Shown one piece after another: positions 14,900 to 27,399 of a DNA stretch of 64,000 bases. The DNA is from Spirodela intermedia (taxonomy: Eukaryota; Streptophyta; Magnoliopsida; Alismatales; Araceae). How positions within the stretch are numbered: position 1 is the stretch's first letter; every line of letters starts with the position of its first letter. Made by a program: the position numbers and the translations under genes. The notes beneath the pieces are model-generated. The model was not told the DNA's origin, searched no databases, and was given only the letters and a program-made list of their open reading frames with translations. Where the stretch lies: the NCBI GenBank assembly GCA_902729315.2, contig LR746264.1, forward strand, positions 2,217,378 to 2,281,377, written 5' to 3'.

Positions 14900-17700
14900 T
14901 GGGTGACGGCTGATTTTCTGACCACTTTAGTAGTCGTTGATTCTTGAAGCGACTGAACTCGAAGATAGCGTTTCCAGATTCCATTCACAATGCATAGAGA
15001 CTTTCAGTTGCAATGTCATGGGTCCACCTGTTTATTGATTATCAAAGTATCTTTTGACTCTGTAGCTGTTAATTAAGGACGGTTAGACGTAGGTTTAGTT
15101 TTTATTGGAGGTTGTTAATTAACGAGTGCTAAAGATGTAGCTTCATTATTTATTATATTAGTGTTAGAAGTAGCGTTCTTTTTATTTATTGTTTGATTTC
15201 TTCTCCTAGCTAGAAACTTGATGAATTTTCAACTGAACAATGTTATCTCTTCATTTTTGCCTTTACTAGTTATCTCTTTTTCATCAACGGTTTTCAATTT
15301 CCTAGGTGTTTTACATGTTCTAAGAAGTTTTCCCCATTTCTATCTCATAAGTTAGTAATGATCCCATCAATTTGTTTTCTACCTCACTCCCTCTATGGCA
15401 TTCCCCTTTGGCTTCTAATTTGGATAAGAGATCTAAAGACATTCCAATTCATCAGAAAACATGGTAAGCTTTTCAAAGTGCTATTAATCAATTAGCAATA
15501 TTCATAAACCTTCTAAACATTGGCGCAGTATTCTCATTTTCATTCATCAGAAATAATATGTATCTATACATTCATAGTTTGTGTACTTAGGGATATGAGC
15601 TTTTTTCTTGTTCTCTTGAGTCCCTAGTTGGTTAGGTATATGAATAAAGGGGGGGGGGGGGAGCTTGGATTTGTTCTTAACTTTCTTAATTGGTTTCCTT
15701 AACTTTGAACAATTTTTATAATTTGGGTCTCTCAAATCAAATGGCATGAACAAATGCACCAAGATTTGTAGTGGATAGGCCACCCTTGGCATGCAACACT
15801 TTCACTATCTTGGTTCTGCTATCCTTTTCTCGCAATATGACTGACTTTATGGGATCAACAACCACTTTACATGATATGTGTAATAGGTCTATCACCTGTC
15901 ACTAGACTATAAGTCATGTTACAAGCACTCTTAGAAAACTTTCTTTGCGAAATCATAAAATCAACAGATTTACAAATATAACAAGATGATCTCATGACAT
16001 TTTTTTTGAAGGATGGAAAAGCTTTTGGTTGTATAACACATTGGCGATAAGAGTTTTCCCAAGCCTGAACTGCTTCAGATGTTTTTTGTTGTTATAGATA
16101 GTTAAGTATGCTGAATCTTTACTATAGCATATTGATTGATGACGCTGAAAAGTATGAAAGTTGCGTGAAGTTTATTTTTATTTTTCCTTTCATCCTCTAT
16201 TACTTTAGTCTTAGCTAAATTATTTGGTCTTATACTCATTGTAATGGATTGCTTCAACTTATATACTCATTGTGTAGGTCCAAAATTAGATCCAATAGAC
16301 AAAATGAATATACATCAGTTAAAGTAATGATTTCCAATTTAAATAAAATCCAAATCAATGCAAATGAAGCATAGGCATGAAAGATCATCACTGCATGTAA
16401 TTTCTTCAAATTGAACATGTACAATTTCATGTATTTAAGAATAATGTAGTTCAAAAGTGAAGAATAATTTCCAATACAAATTCAATATATCTCTTCATTC
16501 TCAAATTTTCAACATGTGATGTTATGTTCATCCCTTCATCTCATCAGTTTAAAATTCATATATCACTATTATTTATACTCAAAAGCATTACTTCTAATAT
16601 ATGGGTTATAGATTGTAATTTTGTTAGTAGTGCTTTCACTGAATAAAAAATGACTAAGAAAGAATTCTTAAACATTTTTAGTAATATAAAATCATGATCA
16701 TTAAATAATATCTTCCGATCTTCATCTAGACACTTTAACTATGATAAATATGTTTTCTAAGAGTCGATTGCCATTAATTTACATATGAATGTCTAAAAGA
16801 TACTCATGTTATAACTCATTAAATATATCTACGATTTCATCATTTGATTGTGCATATATAGAAGTCATCATAAGAGTATTTTTTGACAAACAAGGCTGTT
16901 GAGTCCCTTTTTTTATAAGGAGCATATCATGCAGCTTTGATATCTAGTGTATTGGGTCACCCAATGGTCATTTGTAATGGTCTAATATGTGTCACATCTT
17001 GCACGCGAAATTTAAACTTAATGAGTATAAATATTTATACATATTTTAAAACATATAATTAAACAAAGCCTTCAAGTTTCAATGGGTGGTTTGTCCCTTT
17101 GGGTTCCTCTTTTAGTAAACTTTCAACTAAATATTCTGATCGTATAATTTTGGAAGTTTTTCATGTAAAATAATTTCATTCAAATTCAGACATAGACCTT
17201 GAGTGAATTATCTCAATTATTAAGAATTATTAGAGCCTTCTCCCTTTGAGCAAATTGCACTTAGAATTAAAACCTTCCTCAATAGAGAATAATCTAAGAT
17301 CATTAGATATAAAATTCTATATATTATCGTCATCAAAAGAAATGAGGCTTTTATAGCTTTAACCTATTTGCTCTTTCTAGGACCCATAAGTTGGGTGCAG
17401 ATTTCCTACAGAGATAGAGAGAGAGAAAGGGTAAACAGCATCTGGCGCCTTAGGAGTCGTCTTCCGGTGACAGCAGGGCCTGTCTGCCTTTTCGCATCGG
17501 GACGGGGAACTTTTCCAAAGTCTGATCCGACGCCGACCGCTGTCCGTCCGTTCAGCTCCGTTGTCAAAATTTACTTTATACATCCCTATAGAATTATGGA
17601 AGTGTAAAAATGCCATACTTTTTGATTATTTGTTCCAGGAGGCCTTCTGTGATCGTAGTTTTCTTACAAAGAACTTCGAAGGGGGGTATGTTCTTAAATC
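14900..17700. other. Intergenic, no gene seen
   Basis: Mostly AT-rich sequence with no coding signal. A 13-base poly-G run lies at 15649-15661. Short GA runs near 17411-17425 and a GC-richer block at 17440-17560 precede the second PAP promoter. Confidence 0.55.
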
Positions 17701-17914
17701 TGTGAGAAATGTCGGTATTTTATAATTTAAATCTTCTCTCCCCGCGCCAAAGATCGTCGTCATCAGCTATTCCCCTCTCATCGAGCCTCTCTCTCATAGT
17801 TTTCCGCAATACCTCGACCCACTCTTCTCTGTGAGTCCAGCCACACGTTCCGCGCCTCCCCTCTCTCATCTACTACTAGAGCGGGGCCGACAACCTGTCT
17901 CTGTCGCTTCCATC

Positions 17915-17919
<5 letters not shown>

Positions 17920-17948
<29 letters not shown>
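17920..17948 (+). repeat. CT microsatellite in the 5' leader of the second PAP
   Basis: A pure TC run just upstream of the phosphatase start region, on the sense strand. It resembles the CT tracts in introns of the paralogue. CT-rich leaders are common in plant 5' UTRs. Confidence 0.9.
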
Positions 17949-17952
<4 letters not shown>

Positions 17953-17963
17953 TCTGTCTCTAT

Positions 17964-17971
17964 GGATATGC
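17964..17971. promoter_or_regulatory. P1BS (PHR1-type phosphate-starvation site), PAP promoter 2
   Basis: GGATATGC is a perfect GNATATNC match, 95 bp upstream of the chosen ATG at 18066 and immediately after the CT tract. A TATA-like TTTTATAATTTAAA lies at about 17718-17731, so this site may fall in the 5' leader. It also overlaps an upstream out-of-frame ATG at 17962. Confidence 0.55.
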
Positions 17972-18065
17972 AGTTTTGGTGGGAGAGTACATGCTTTCCG
18001 GACGCGAGAAAGGGGGAAGGCGACGTAGCAGGAGAGGGGAGGTTAGGAGGGAGGGTAAGGGTAGA

Positions 18066-21000
18066 ATGTCTTGCTCGTGCATGGGGAATGAGCCCCTGGG
18101 GGTCCGACTGGTGTTCGCCGCGATGTTTCTGCTGAATGCCGCCGTGCTGTGTCGCGGAGGTATAACCAGCGACTTTGTCCGCCACCCGGAGAAGGCCGTC
18201 GACATGCCGCTCGATGCCGACGTATTCCGCATTCCCCCAGGCTACAATGCTCCCCAGCAGGTATCCTCCTTTCCTTCCGTGCCTCCTGAATTATTCATTC
18301 ACTCTCTATGTAGCTGTCTTCGTCCTTCTTCCTGTGCTTTAATGACCTGGTGCGTAGCCTGATTTGAACTTCTGCTGTGAAGGTTCATGTCACCCAGGGG
18401 GATCATGAAGGTAGAGCGGTCATTCTGTCGTGGGTCACCCCATCCGAGGCGGGCTCCAGCACAGTCTTCTACGGCACGTCGGAGCACGAGCTGGAATTCA
18501 AGGCAGAGGGGACCGTCACCAAGTACAATTTTTACACTTACACCTCCGGCTATATCCACCACTGCATCCTCAGTAACCTAAAGGTTATATGTGATCCAAA
18601 TGTGATCTTTTGATGGTTCAGCTCTAACTTGTCTTGGATTTTTCTTCTGCCCATTAGCTTCAAAGTAAGTAAACCGAGTGTGCCCTGGTTTGCAGTACAC
18701 CACAAAATACTTCTACAAAGTCGGAATTGGGCTCACAACTCGGGTCTTCTGGTTCAAAACGCCTCCCAAAGTCGACCCAGATGCTCCATACACCTTCGGT
18801 CTGATAGGTGATGAGTTATTTCGAGGGACTATCTTTTAGACGATCTCCCTTATTTGATGTAGTTACAGAAGGAACTAGTCATTTAGAAAATGAAGGCTGC
18901 TTCCGTGGGTGGAGATTCCTGTTCAAGCAGCTCTTTTCATTGCTCATCATGTTGTTATTCCGTTGTTGTGCCATTCATTTGATTCTATTTCAAAACTTGC
19001 TCTTCTCTTTTGTCCAGTCACATAAGTTTGCTTTCCTGTTCTCCAAATTGACAATGAAAGAAATAGCGCCATATTTCAACCCGGAACATGTTTGTTTTTG
19101 TAGTTTTTTGATGGAGAACCATTTCAAGTTCTCTCTAATGTATCTATTTTCCAGTTTTTTTCTTTGTATGCTTGAGAAAATTGTAATTATGGTAATACTA
19201 TTCATTTGATATGAGCATGAACCATAATAAGTTTTATTATAATAATTATAGGAAGAGCTATTATATTATTGTACATATAATGATACAATGCTAATTTAAA
19301 TACCAGTTTAATGTTTCTATTTTTGATGTTTGGATGTTGAAATGGAGATTCGGGGGGGATCTCACCTTTCTTATGACTATCCCTGAAAATATATGTTGGT
19401 CTGTTGGAGGTATGGATAACATGGTTTTATATTGATGTTATCTTCTTATACGATGCAGGAGATCTTGGACAGACATTTGATTCAAATATAACGCTAGCCC
19501 ATTATGAATCCAACCCCAAAGGACAGACTGTTCTGTATGTTGGCGACCTCTCGTATGCCGATATCTACCCAAATCATGACAATGTAAGATGGGATACGTG
19601 GGGCAGGTTTGTTGAGAGGAGCACTGCATACCAACCGTGGATATGGACTACGGGAAATCATGAAATTGATTTTGCCCCTGAGATTGTAATGGCCTCTCTG
19701 TACTTTGTTATTTCTATCTTCGCTGATATTGATTGCCATAAACTCTTCTTTGTTGTTAATCTGATTCATGCTGGCAAAAAAACTTTAGTAAATTTCAAGT
19801 TAAATATGCAGTTTTGAACTTTCCATTTTTTTTTGTTTTAATTTTATCTTATTTGGAAATCGATTCACTCATCTTGTCTGACGACCCTCCTTTCAATAAA
19901 TAGTGAATTGTAGAATGTAATTTTGTGGAATGACTGATGAAAACTGTTTCTACATCTCATATGTATCTCTACGACAGGGCGAATATGTCCCTTTCAAGCC
20001 ATTTGTACATAGATATCACGTGCCTCACAGAGCTTCTGGTAGTGGGTCTCCGTTTTGGTACTCCATCAAGCGGGCATCAGCATACATTATTATTCTGGCA
20101 TCGTACTCAGCTTTTGGTATGAATCCATTACTTACCACATTACTGATATCTGTATGATGATGTATTCACTATTACGGTCGTCAGGATCAGTTTGCCTCGC
20201 TGTCTCCTCTGGTTGACTTTATTACATCTGACCATCAAAGTAGATATCTGATTTGGCAAAAGATATTATTGCCGGAATATTTTCAAAAAATTTGATTCTC
20301 CCTGATCTGTACATTTGTTTCCCTGCAATGTTGATTATTTTGTACTACTCTTTTCATATTCTTAGGATATATAGGTTAAGCTTGGGCTTTCCCGTCTTTA
20401 TTATAGCTGCTTCTTTCCTGAACGAGTATCACGTTTAAAAATTGTTGTGTTTGTCTCTGGGTTGCTGTCACAATTCGTGGCTCGTTTTTCTACAATTCCT
20501 TTTTTTTTTGTTATAGAGAAACTATTAGTCTCAAAGGGAGTTTATTATTTCTTATGTTTCATGTAAAAATTTCCGATTAGGTAAATACACTCCACAGAGT
20601 GAGTGGCTGGAACAGGAGCTTCCAAAGGTGAATAGAAGTGAAACACCTTGGCTAATTGTTCTCATGCATTCACCATTGTATAACAGTTACAGTTACCATT
20701 ACATGGAAGGAGAAACAATGAGAGTTATGTACGAGCCTTTATTCGTCGAGTACAAAGTTGATGTTATATTTTCTGGTCATGTCCATGCGTATGAACGATC
20801 TGTAAGTCTTTTCCCATTTCTCTACTATTGTTTTTCTGTGCAGTATATTCCTCTGAACAAGGAGACCAATGCTTTTCTTTGTCAGCAATATCATTTAGTC
20901 TTATATTCGCTTGTGGAACTTGATTAGCTCGTGCTCCTGCTGGTGTAAATTTGAAGGTTATGCACTGAAAAGGCTTTCCCAATTTGTATATGAGAACAAT

Positions 21001-21869
21001 GATGATGATTCATAAGTCGCGATAATTGGTAAATAGCATTTCCTGATCTAGTTGTAAATATGTCTCTTGTTGCTTTTGCTTTTGAAAAGCGGCAAGGTTG
21101 AAGCAGTAACAGATGCTATTTTAGAAATCTTTGAAAGATAGGTGTAACTTTGGCTGGGTCAGAGAATGGTTGTAGTATGCCAAAGGACTTTGATATTTCC
21201 CAGGTCTGGCTTTTCACCCCCTCTGGGACATGTGCTGTTCTTTCACTCTGCTCGAGTCAGGGATCGGATATTCTCATTTAGTGAGGGTAGACCGAAGAGC
21301 AGCATGAGAAATCTTCGAATATGTTTGTCTAATGGGATTTTGTTATCTAGACTTTGATGTTATTTTTCTTGCACACTGAAATGAATCTAGACTCAATCAA
21401 TGGGCAAGTTTCATGCATTGTAAGATAACCAAATCATGCAACATTTTTCTCCTTGCAGTATAGGATATCAAACATCGCTTACAACATTATTGATGGGAAC
21501 TGCAGGCCCGTGCCTGACCAGTCAGCCCCAGTATACATCACCATTGGAGATGGAGGAAACCAGGAGGGACTGGCCGCAAGGTATGCTCACAGCTGACAGA
21601 GAGCTCTCTTCCTGTGTCATTTCCTCTCCTCTTGCCTTCTCTGTCTGACGTGCAGTGGTCTGGCCCCTTCTGGCAGCATGACAGAGCCACAGCCAAGATA
21701 TTCTGCCTTTAGAGAGGCAAGCTTTGGCCATGCCATCTTTGACATAAAAAACAGGAGCCATGCTTACTACAGCTGGTATCGGAACCAAGATGGCAATGCC
21801 ATGGAGGCAGACTCCCTGTGGTTCTTCAATCGAGTATGGAATCTCAGGGAGGAGACCTACTATCCTTAG
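18066..21869 (+). CDS. PAP: Purple acid phosphatase (PAP10/PAP12-like), eight exons, paralogue of the 4-6 kb gene
   Basis: Secreted metallophosphatase, same family as the minus-strand gene. Exons 18066-18260, 18383-18583, 18696-18807, 19459-19685, 19978-20116, 20581-20801, 21459-21580, 21677-21869 give 1410 nt, 469 residues, all GT-AG. Exon lengths 201, 139, 221 and 122 match the paralogue exactly. Its single 342-bp exon 3 is here split as 112 + 227 by an intron inside the first Gly of GDLG. I start at MSCSC (18066); MGNEPLG at 18081 aligns best with the paralogue, and an in-frame ATG at 17991 would add a basic leader that looks like UTR. A signal peptide runs to about VLCRGG. Metal ligands are intact: [30 protein letters not shown]. 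The C-terminus ends NLREETYYP, unlike the paralogue. Exons 1-3 are GC-rich at third positions; the later ones are AT-rich. Confidence 0.93.
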
Positions 21870-23875
21870 TAATGAAGTAAAACATAAGTGAGTTCTCTTT
21901 CTCATTTGCATAAGAAGAAATAAATATACTCATCCACTAGTGGAGGTATCTCTTTAATAATTAACTACTTCATGTAAATGACGTCTCCTGTCTCATATCA
22001 GTTATATTCCAAGTCAGCTCCCAGTTAATCTGTGGACACTTTCTGGTCCAAAGTTTGCTATCTTTCTTTGAACTTGCTAAGATGTATGCAATAAGGTGAT
22101 GCCCCATATGTCTCTCACCAACGTGTTAAGGACTGATGGTTGGTACCAGCTTCAGGGTTGGGCTGCCCATTGCTGCCTCTTATGCTTGGTCTTTAAGTAT
22201 TTCAAGGCTAAGTTGGAAAACGATGATTTCTCCTGATGCTTTGCCTTCAACCAAACCCCATCTGCGCATGTTTATGAGCAAGAACTCCACAGAGCTAACC
22301 TCATCAAGAACAAGAAAATCTGATTTATCTCTAGTGGCAATGCCCATTTCAACTTACTCAACAATGTTTAAGTAAATAGTCTTCATTATGATGATCTTAC
22401 TACAATCTATTAAATCACCACAGCATATGTAGTTGACTTGTATTTCTTAGATTATTGGTTGTCTCATATTTGGTTTAAAGTGGAATTTTAGATACAAAAA
22501 GGTTAATGATAATGGCAACCCAACATAAAATAATCTAAATTGCCTCAAATAGAGTAGAAATATTGTGATATTTTTTATTCAAAAATTTGCCTCAAATAAA
22601 TCACAAGTATAATATACACACACTAATGATTATTTCAATGAAAAATGTTATTAATTTGGTGATTCATGATATTTAAAAATATTTTTTAATTGATGCTAAA
22701 AAATTAAGAAACTTTTAATAGTCTAAACTTAATTGATTAATTGAACACCAAGAATAATCAAAATGGATCATTTTGCATCATAGAAATTTTGTATTCTTGA
22801 TAAATATTATTTCTTATACTTCAACAATCCATAGTAATTTTCATGCAGTAATCATTACACTCCCTCATTGGCGACTTTTGTAAATATTAGGAAATTCCAT
22901 TGTAATAAAAAAATAAGAATTTCGAGTATATTGATTCAAATTTTGAAATTCCAAAGCACGAGACTCAAAGACTGTTTTGAATTGTCATTTAGATATTTAA
23001 CATCATTACTTTATGGTTTAATAAATTTGAACTTAACTACTTTCATGTTCATATCCAAAATAATAGTAATCCATATTTTATGTGTATTAATATAAATTTG
23101 ATCTATTTATTTTTTTGTATGTATATGTTATCATCAAACATTCTTTAATTAATGCTCTAACAGTAGAGAATTATCACATGAGAGAAGATAATCTTGCATT
23201 CTTGTAAATATTAGTTCAAGAAGTTCAATCGAAAAGAATAGTGTAAATTGAGGGAGGAGCCTTTCATAAGATGACATAGGTCAAGGAAAATCTTACCACA
23301 GTAAAAGAGTGTAATCCTTGGTGATTTTTGAATAGTGTGTTGGGCTTGTGAATATAGATATTCAGCTAACTATTAATGTCACAATAACACATTTATGATC
23401 ATATTTTTCTCATTTATTATTATTTTGCAGCATTTTTTTTTTAAAACTAAAACAATTGAAGTACCTTGTTCTATGGATTCACTTGCAATTTCGGCTTTGT
23501 TGACATACTTCGACATGTGATATCGTCCATGAGGGGCTGAAGTAGTTGAAAGAACTTATTAGGGTTTAAGAAATCCTGATGGCCTCAAGCAGGCAAGAGG
23601 CACTAGAGCATAAATATTTTACTCTTTTTCTTGCCTCTGCTTTCCCTCTCTTTCATTTTAGATCTCCCTCCTCATTGGTGAGCTTAACAGGATTCCTCCT
23701 ATTCATGGTGCTCACCATCTACCAATGGGTCTAACCTCACATATATCGTCATACCACTCCTGCTTGACTCCTGGTCATAAACAACTACCTGCTCATCTCT
23801 ACGTAATTTCTGTCAAGAACACCTCGGAATGTTAGGATACTGAGATTATTTTATTTATTCTTGAACGCCAGAAGA
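21870..23875. other. 3' flank and AT-rich intergenic DNA
   Basis: An AATAAA at about 21919-21924 could serve as polyadenylation signal of the second PAP. After about 22400 the sequence is very AT-rich with no coding signal. Confidence 0.5.
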
Positions 23876-24125
23876 TCATGACGCGCTCTGTATGGCCTCG
23901 GGAGGGTCGCATAACGCCAGGCATGCACGGCGTTCATAGCCGATGTGGCTCATGTCGCACCAGTCGATGGCCACCCGCAGGTAGTTGAGCCATCCCCCGG
24001 TGGGATCCACTTCGGAGCAGAATTCGTAGGCGTGGTGGAAGCAGGTCTTGCCGATGACGCAGTCGGGGAAGCACCAGAACCATTTGGACCACTTGACCTG
24101 CTCCGGGGAGAACCGCCATGCAAGC
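23876..24125 (-). CDS. Unrecognised Cys/Trp-rich terminal coding exon (partial gene model)
   Basis: On the minus strand one frame is open from about 24125 to a TGA at 23876-23878. Nearly every codon ends in G or C, as in the GC-rich exons nearby. The product is rich in Cys and Trp: FSPEQVKWSKWFWCFPDC, then CFHHAYEFCSEVDP, GGWLNYLRVAIDWCDMSHIG, and ERRACLALCDPPEAIQSAS at the C-terminus. I do not recognise the family. Its start is unclear. AG acceptors at about 24133 (GTCGAAG/GTCTGG) or 24090 (GGAGCAG/GTCAAG) could open it. A good donor (ATCAG/GTAAGC) at about 24358 could end an upstream exon in the GC-rich block 24360-24720. The competing frame gives a basic, low-complexity product and looks wrong. 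It could be a real gene end or a captured gene fragment. Confidence 0.4.
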
Positions 24126-24379
24126 AGCCGACCAGACCTTCGACCTCATCCTGACACTTGTCTCTTTCTCTCCCTTTCCCTCTCTGTTCGGCCGGGCTTC
24201 CCCCTGTCGGATGTGGGAGTAGAGGCCGACGGCATGAATATGAAGGCGCCCGTTCCCCAGGGAGTTTCGTCGGATACACGAGCAGTGAATGAAGCATCGT
24301 AGCATTCTGCACGGTAACATCTATGCGAAGACTTATCACTTGAAGCATAGCTTGCTTACCTGATCGTTTGATCCCGTCG

Positions 24380-24820
24380 CCCGGGCTTGGGTTGGTCGGA
24401 GGACCCCGCCGGTCCCCGTCTGGAGCTGCTTCTCCCCCTCTTCTCTTCCTCTTGTCCACCCTTGTTCTCTCGTCGGCGCCCGTCTATCACCATCGCCATC
24501 CCCGCTTCCGCCGCGCTACCTTCGCCCTTCCTTTCCATCGCCGCCAGCCCTCGAACCGCCACCCGCTGCCACCATCGTCCGCCACCGTTTCCGCCTTCAT
24601 CTGGCCGCCTCCACCGTCGTCGCCGTTCTGCCTTCCGACCGCCTGCCACTTCGCTAACCCTCCTCTCGTCTCTCGCCACCGCCGCCTGATTCTCCCATTA
24701 TTTCTCTCTCTCTCTCTCTCTCTCCAACTGGGGTTTTAATCGAGTCGGATCGTGGCTTCCGGGCCCAGACGGCGCACCTCCTTCGAACCGCATCAGTCCG
24801 CCTCATTGGATCGAACCTAT
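24380..24820. repeat. GC-rich repeat X, copy 1
   Basis: GC-rich, CCGCC-rich block ending in a CT microsatellite (about 24700-24724) and a CGAACCGCATCAGTCCGCCT stretch. It resembles 34190-34760 in the same orientation (shared CTTCCTTTCCATCGCCGC or CCCTTCCATTGCTGC style segments, the CT tract, and the closing ACTGCACCAGTCCACT-like piece). It may be the 5' part of the unknown gene at 23.9 kb or part of a mobile element. Confidence 0.5.
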
Positions 24821-24824
24821 TGTC

Positions 24825-25560
24825 CAAAAGTGTTGCGCCACTTGCCGGAGAGATCTGTCGAAAAGAGGGGTCAACCATATTGTCACCGCGTCTGGGGGGA
24901 GAAGGAAAGAGCTGACTACTCACCGGAGGCCTTGAGTACAGTCGAGGGAGAAAGGAACGAGCTCGCCGATCACCGAAGGTGGATCATGTGAAAGGAGGGA
25001 GAAAATGGATTTGTGTATTCGCGACTGCCGTTGAGATTTTAAAGATAATCGATAATATCTGTTTTACTAGATAATAAGTGATTATAGTCTTTATATCTCT
25101 AACGATGATACATGTAATAACTTAAGTTCTTGGTATTATGGCACTTCATGAGCCATTGGATTGGATGTGCTTGGTCACATGGCATGCTGAGCAACACGGG
25201 ATTAACCTACTATGAACCACTACCAATCGAGAACTTAAGTCTCTAGTACTGTGGCACCTCCTTAGCCGTCAAATCATCATTCAAAGTCACATGCGTGTTG
25301 AGTGGCGTCGGATTCGCAAACCACTAATGGATTCCTTTATGCATCTAGTATTGTGGCAGCTTGCCCACCGCAAGATTTGACTTATCTAATGACGGGGCTC
25401 ACTGAACACCACTAGTTGACACTGCGCTCCAGTTAGCTACCTTGAAACACAAGAAACTTTAGTTTCACATCAAAAATATTTTGGCAAATGAGTTGGATAT
25501 AAATCAAAGTTATGATTTCTAAGTAGAGATTCCTTCTCCCAAAATAAAATAATGTCCAAG
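24825..25560. repeat. Repeat Y, copy 1 (three internal sub-repeats)
   Basis: About 735 bp that align through their whole length with 32995-33668 in the same orientation. Shared landmarks: AGTGTTGCGCCACTTG or AGTGTTGCATCACTTG; GGAGGGAGAAAAT; GACTGCCGTTG; TGTGCTTGGTCA; CAAACC(A/G)CTAAT; TATAAATCAAAG; and TCTCCCAAAATAAAA at the end. Inside it a unit of about 100 bp recurs three times, marked by GGTATTATGGCAC, AGTACTGTGGCAC and AGTATTGTGGCAG. Style is that of LTR DNA; no coding part. Confidence 0.8.
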
Positions 25561-25972
25561 ACCATCTTGAAAGAAGATAAAAAGGTGGTTTGCCCTCATG
25601 CACACACATGTGTACGACACTCCTTGCTCCACGACTAGTTGGCCACCAAGACATGGCAAGGGAGTGACGCACATGTGCACAAAGCAAGTCCCTTGCCACT
25701 TGATCCCAACTTGTGGCTCCCCTAGTTTGGGTCTACCCACTCGACCGTAGCACCCCTCCGAGTCAACTATCGAGTGCGAGTGCCAGCTTGCCAATAGGCG
25801 GCGATATTTTTATATTTTATTTCTTTACTTTTTAAAAATAATAAAAAATTATGTAAAGTATTTTAACTTCAGACTTCTAAAATTAATAATATATTCCTAT
25901 GTTTATTTTGAAAATTAATAAAATAAAATAAAATAAAATAACTAATTAAAACAGAAAAATCTAGTTTTAACA
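25560..25972 (-). repeat. LTR-like segment (probable start of a 3' LTR, minus strand)
   Basis: Read on the minus strand it starts TGTTAAAAC at 25972, directly after a polypurine tract. At 25590-25680 it contains a stretch related to the LTR-like block at 31270-31350 (GTGGCCAACTAG against GTGGCCAGCTGG, GCAAGGAGTG in both). The two are relatives, not a recent identical LTR pair. Confidence 0.5.
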
Positions 25973-25973
25973 A

Positions 25974-25989
25974 ATACCCCCAATTTTGA
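25974..25989 (-). other. Polypurine tract of the Gypsy remnant
   Basis: AAAATTGGGGGTA on the minus strand is the usual form of the plus-strand primer of plant Gypsy elements. It sits immediately before the LTR-like segment that starts at 25972. Confidence 0.5.
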
Positions 25990-27399
25990 ATTTTTCTAGT
26001 CCCTAACAATAAGTAAAAGACTTACAAAGTTAATGATATTTATTAATTCTTTTACATGAATCATTGATTTTCTCATTTTTCCATTAGAGACGATATTCAA
26101 ATAAATATTTAGATATTCATGTCATTCAAAATAGTTAACTACAAGATCCAAAAAAATAAAAAAATAGTTTCATATCTAAATAAACTATTTCAAAAAATAT
26201 TCATCTTGATTTTCATTCTCTTCAATGCATGAAATTCAACATCTTTCATTTTTAGAAATCACAAATTAAATGATTACACCTTTACCCAAGTTCTCAAACT
26301 ATCTTCAGCTTTCTCTTCTAGATTTGTGCACCCAAGTAACGTATTTTCTTTGTCTTTTATTATTATTATTATTATAAACATCATAGGTAAGTAGCTTTCC
26401 TCATATAGGTTCTTTTTCATGTCTAAATCTCACATGTGGAAAGCCTCCACGAGATAAATGAGAAATCTCCATAGAGGCATTTGCACTCACTTTTCTTAGT
26501 CTTGTCCTAGTCTCGCATATAGAAAAGTTTCTATAAGACAAGTGGGAAATCTCCATATATATTTTTTTCATGAGTTGGGTCTTACACTCCACCATAAGAC
26601 TTTTTATTATTATTTATATATATATATATATGTAAAACAAATGGTCAACTACTTGATATTCCTCATGCTAAGAATTTCAAGCTTCCAATAGTGTTTATAT
26701 AATTTCAACCTCTTCACATCTAATGTCATGATTCCTTCTGATTCAAAATGAGAATTTATAACATATGGATCATGATCATTAAGATATATTCTGAAAATAT
26801 TTCATCTTTCAATGTACTACATTTTTATTTTATTTTATCTCTTGCAATCACTAAATCTAACACACTTTAATCTTCATACTTAAATGAATTTACCATCCTA
26901 TAGGAAAAATATAGAAATCCATGATTCATCAAGACTAGTTTTAAAACTTCCTTCTATACTAATTATTCAAGAAATAATTCTAATTGAATTTTCTTTGCTC
27001 CCCCCAATTAAAATCAGAATTGTCCTCAATGACATGAAATATATTATCAAATTAAATTGTGAAACAAAAGATATATACTCATAAATCAGCAAGTACAACA
27101 TGATAAAAATAAATGTATGAGGTAATACTGAAATGAAATATAGAGCAACGAAATTCTAAATTTATTAAGAATAAAATATACATTAAAGTCTGTAAAAATA
27201 AAATTATTGGGTTGTCTCCCAATCAATGCTAAGTTTAATGTCTTCAGTCGAACACAATTCTATGATGATTTCATGAATGTTATGTCATTATCTAATGCCT
27301 CTTTCCTATAATATTTTTGATCTAATACATGGGCATGGAATGAAAGAATTAATTAATCAACTTGTTGAACATAAATCAATTCTTCTATGTAAGAATCAA

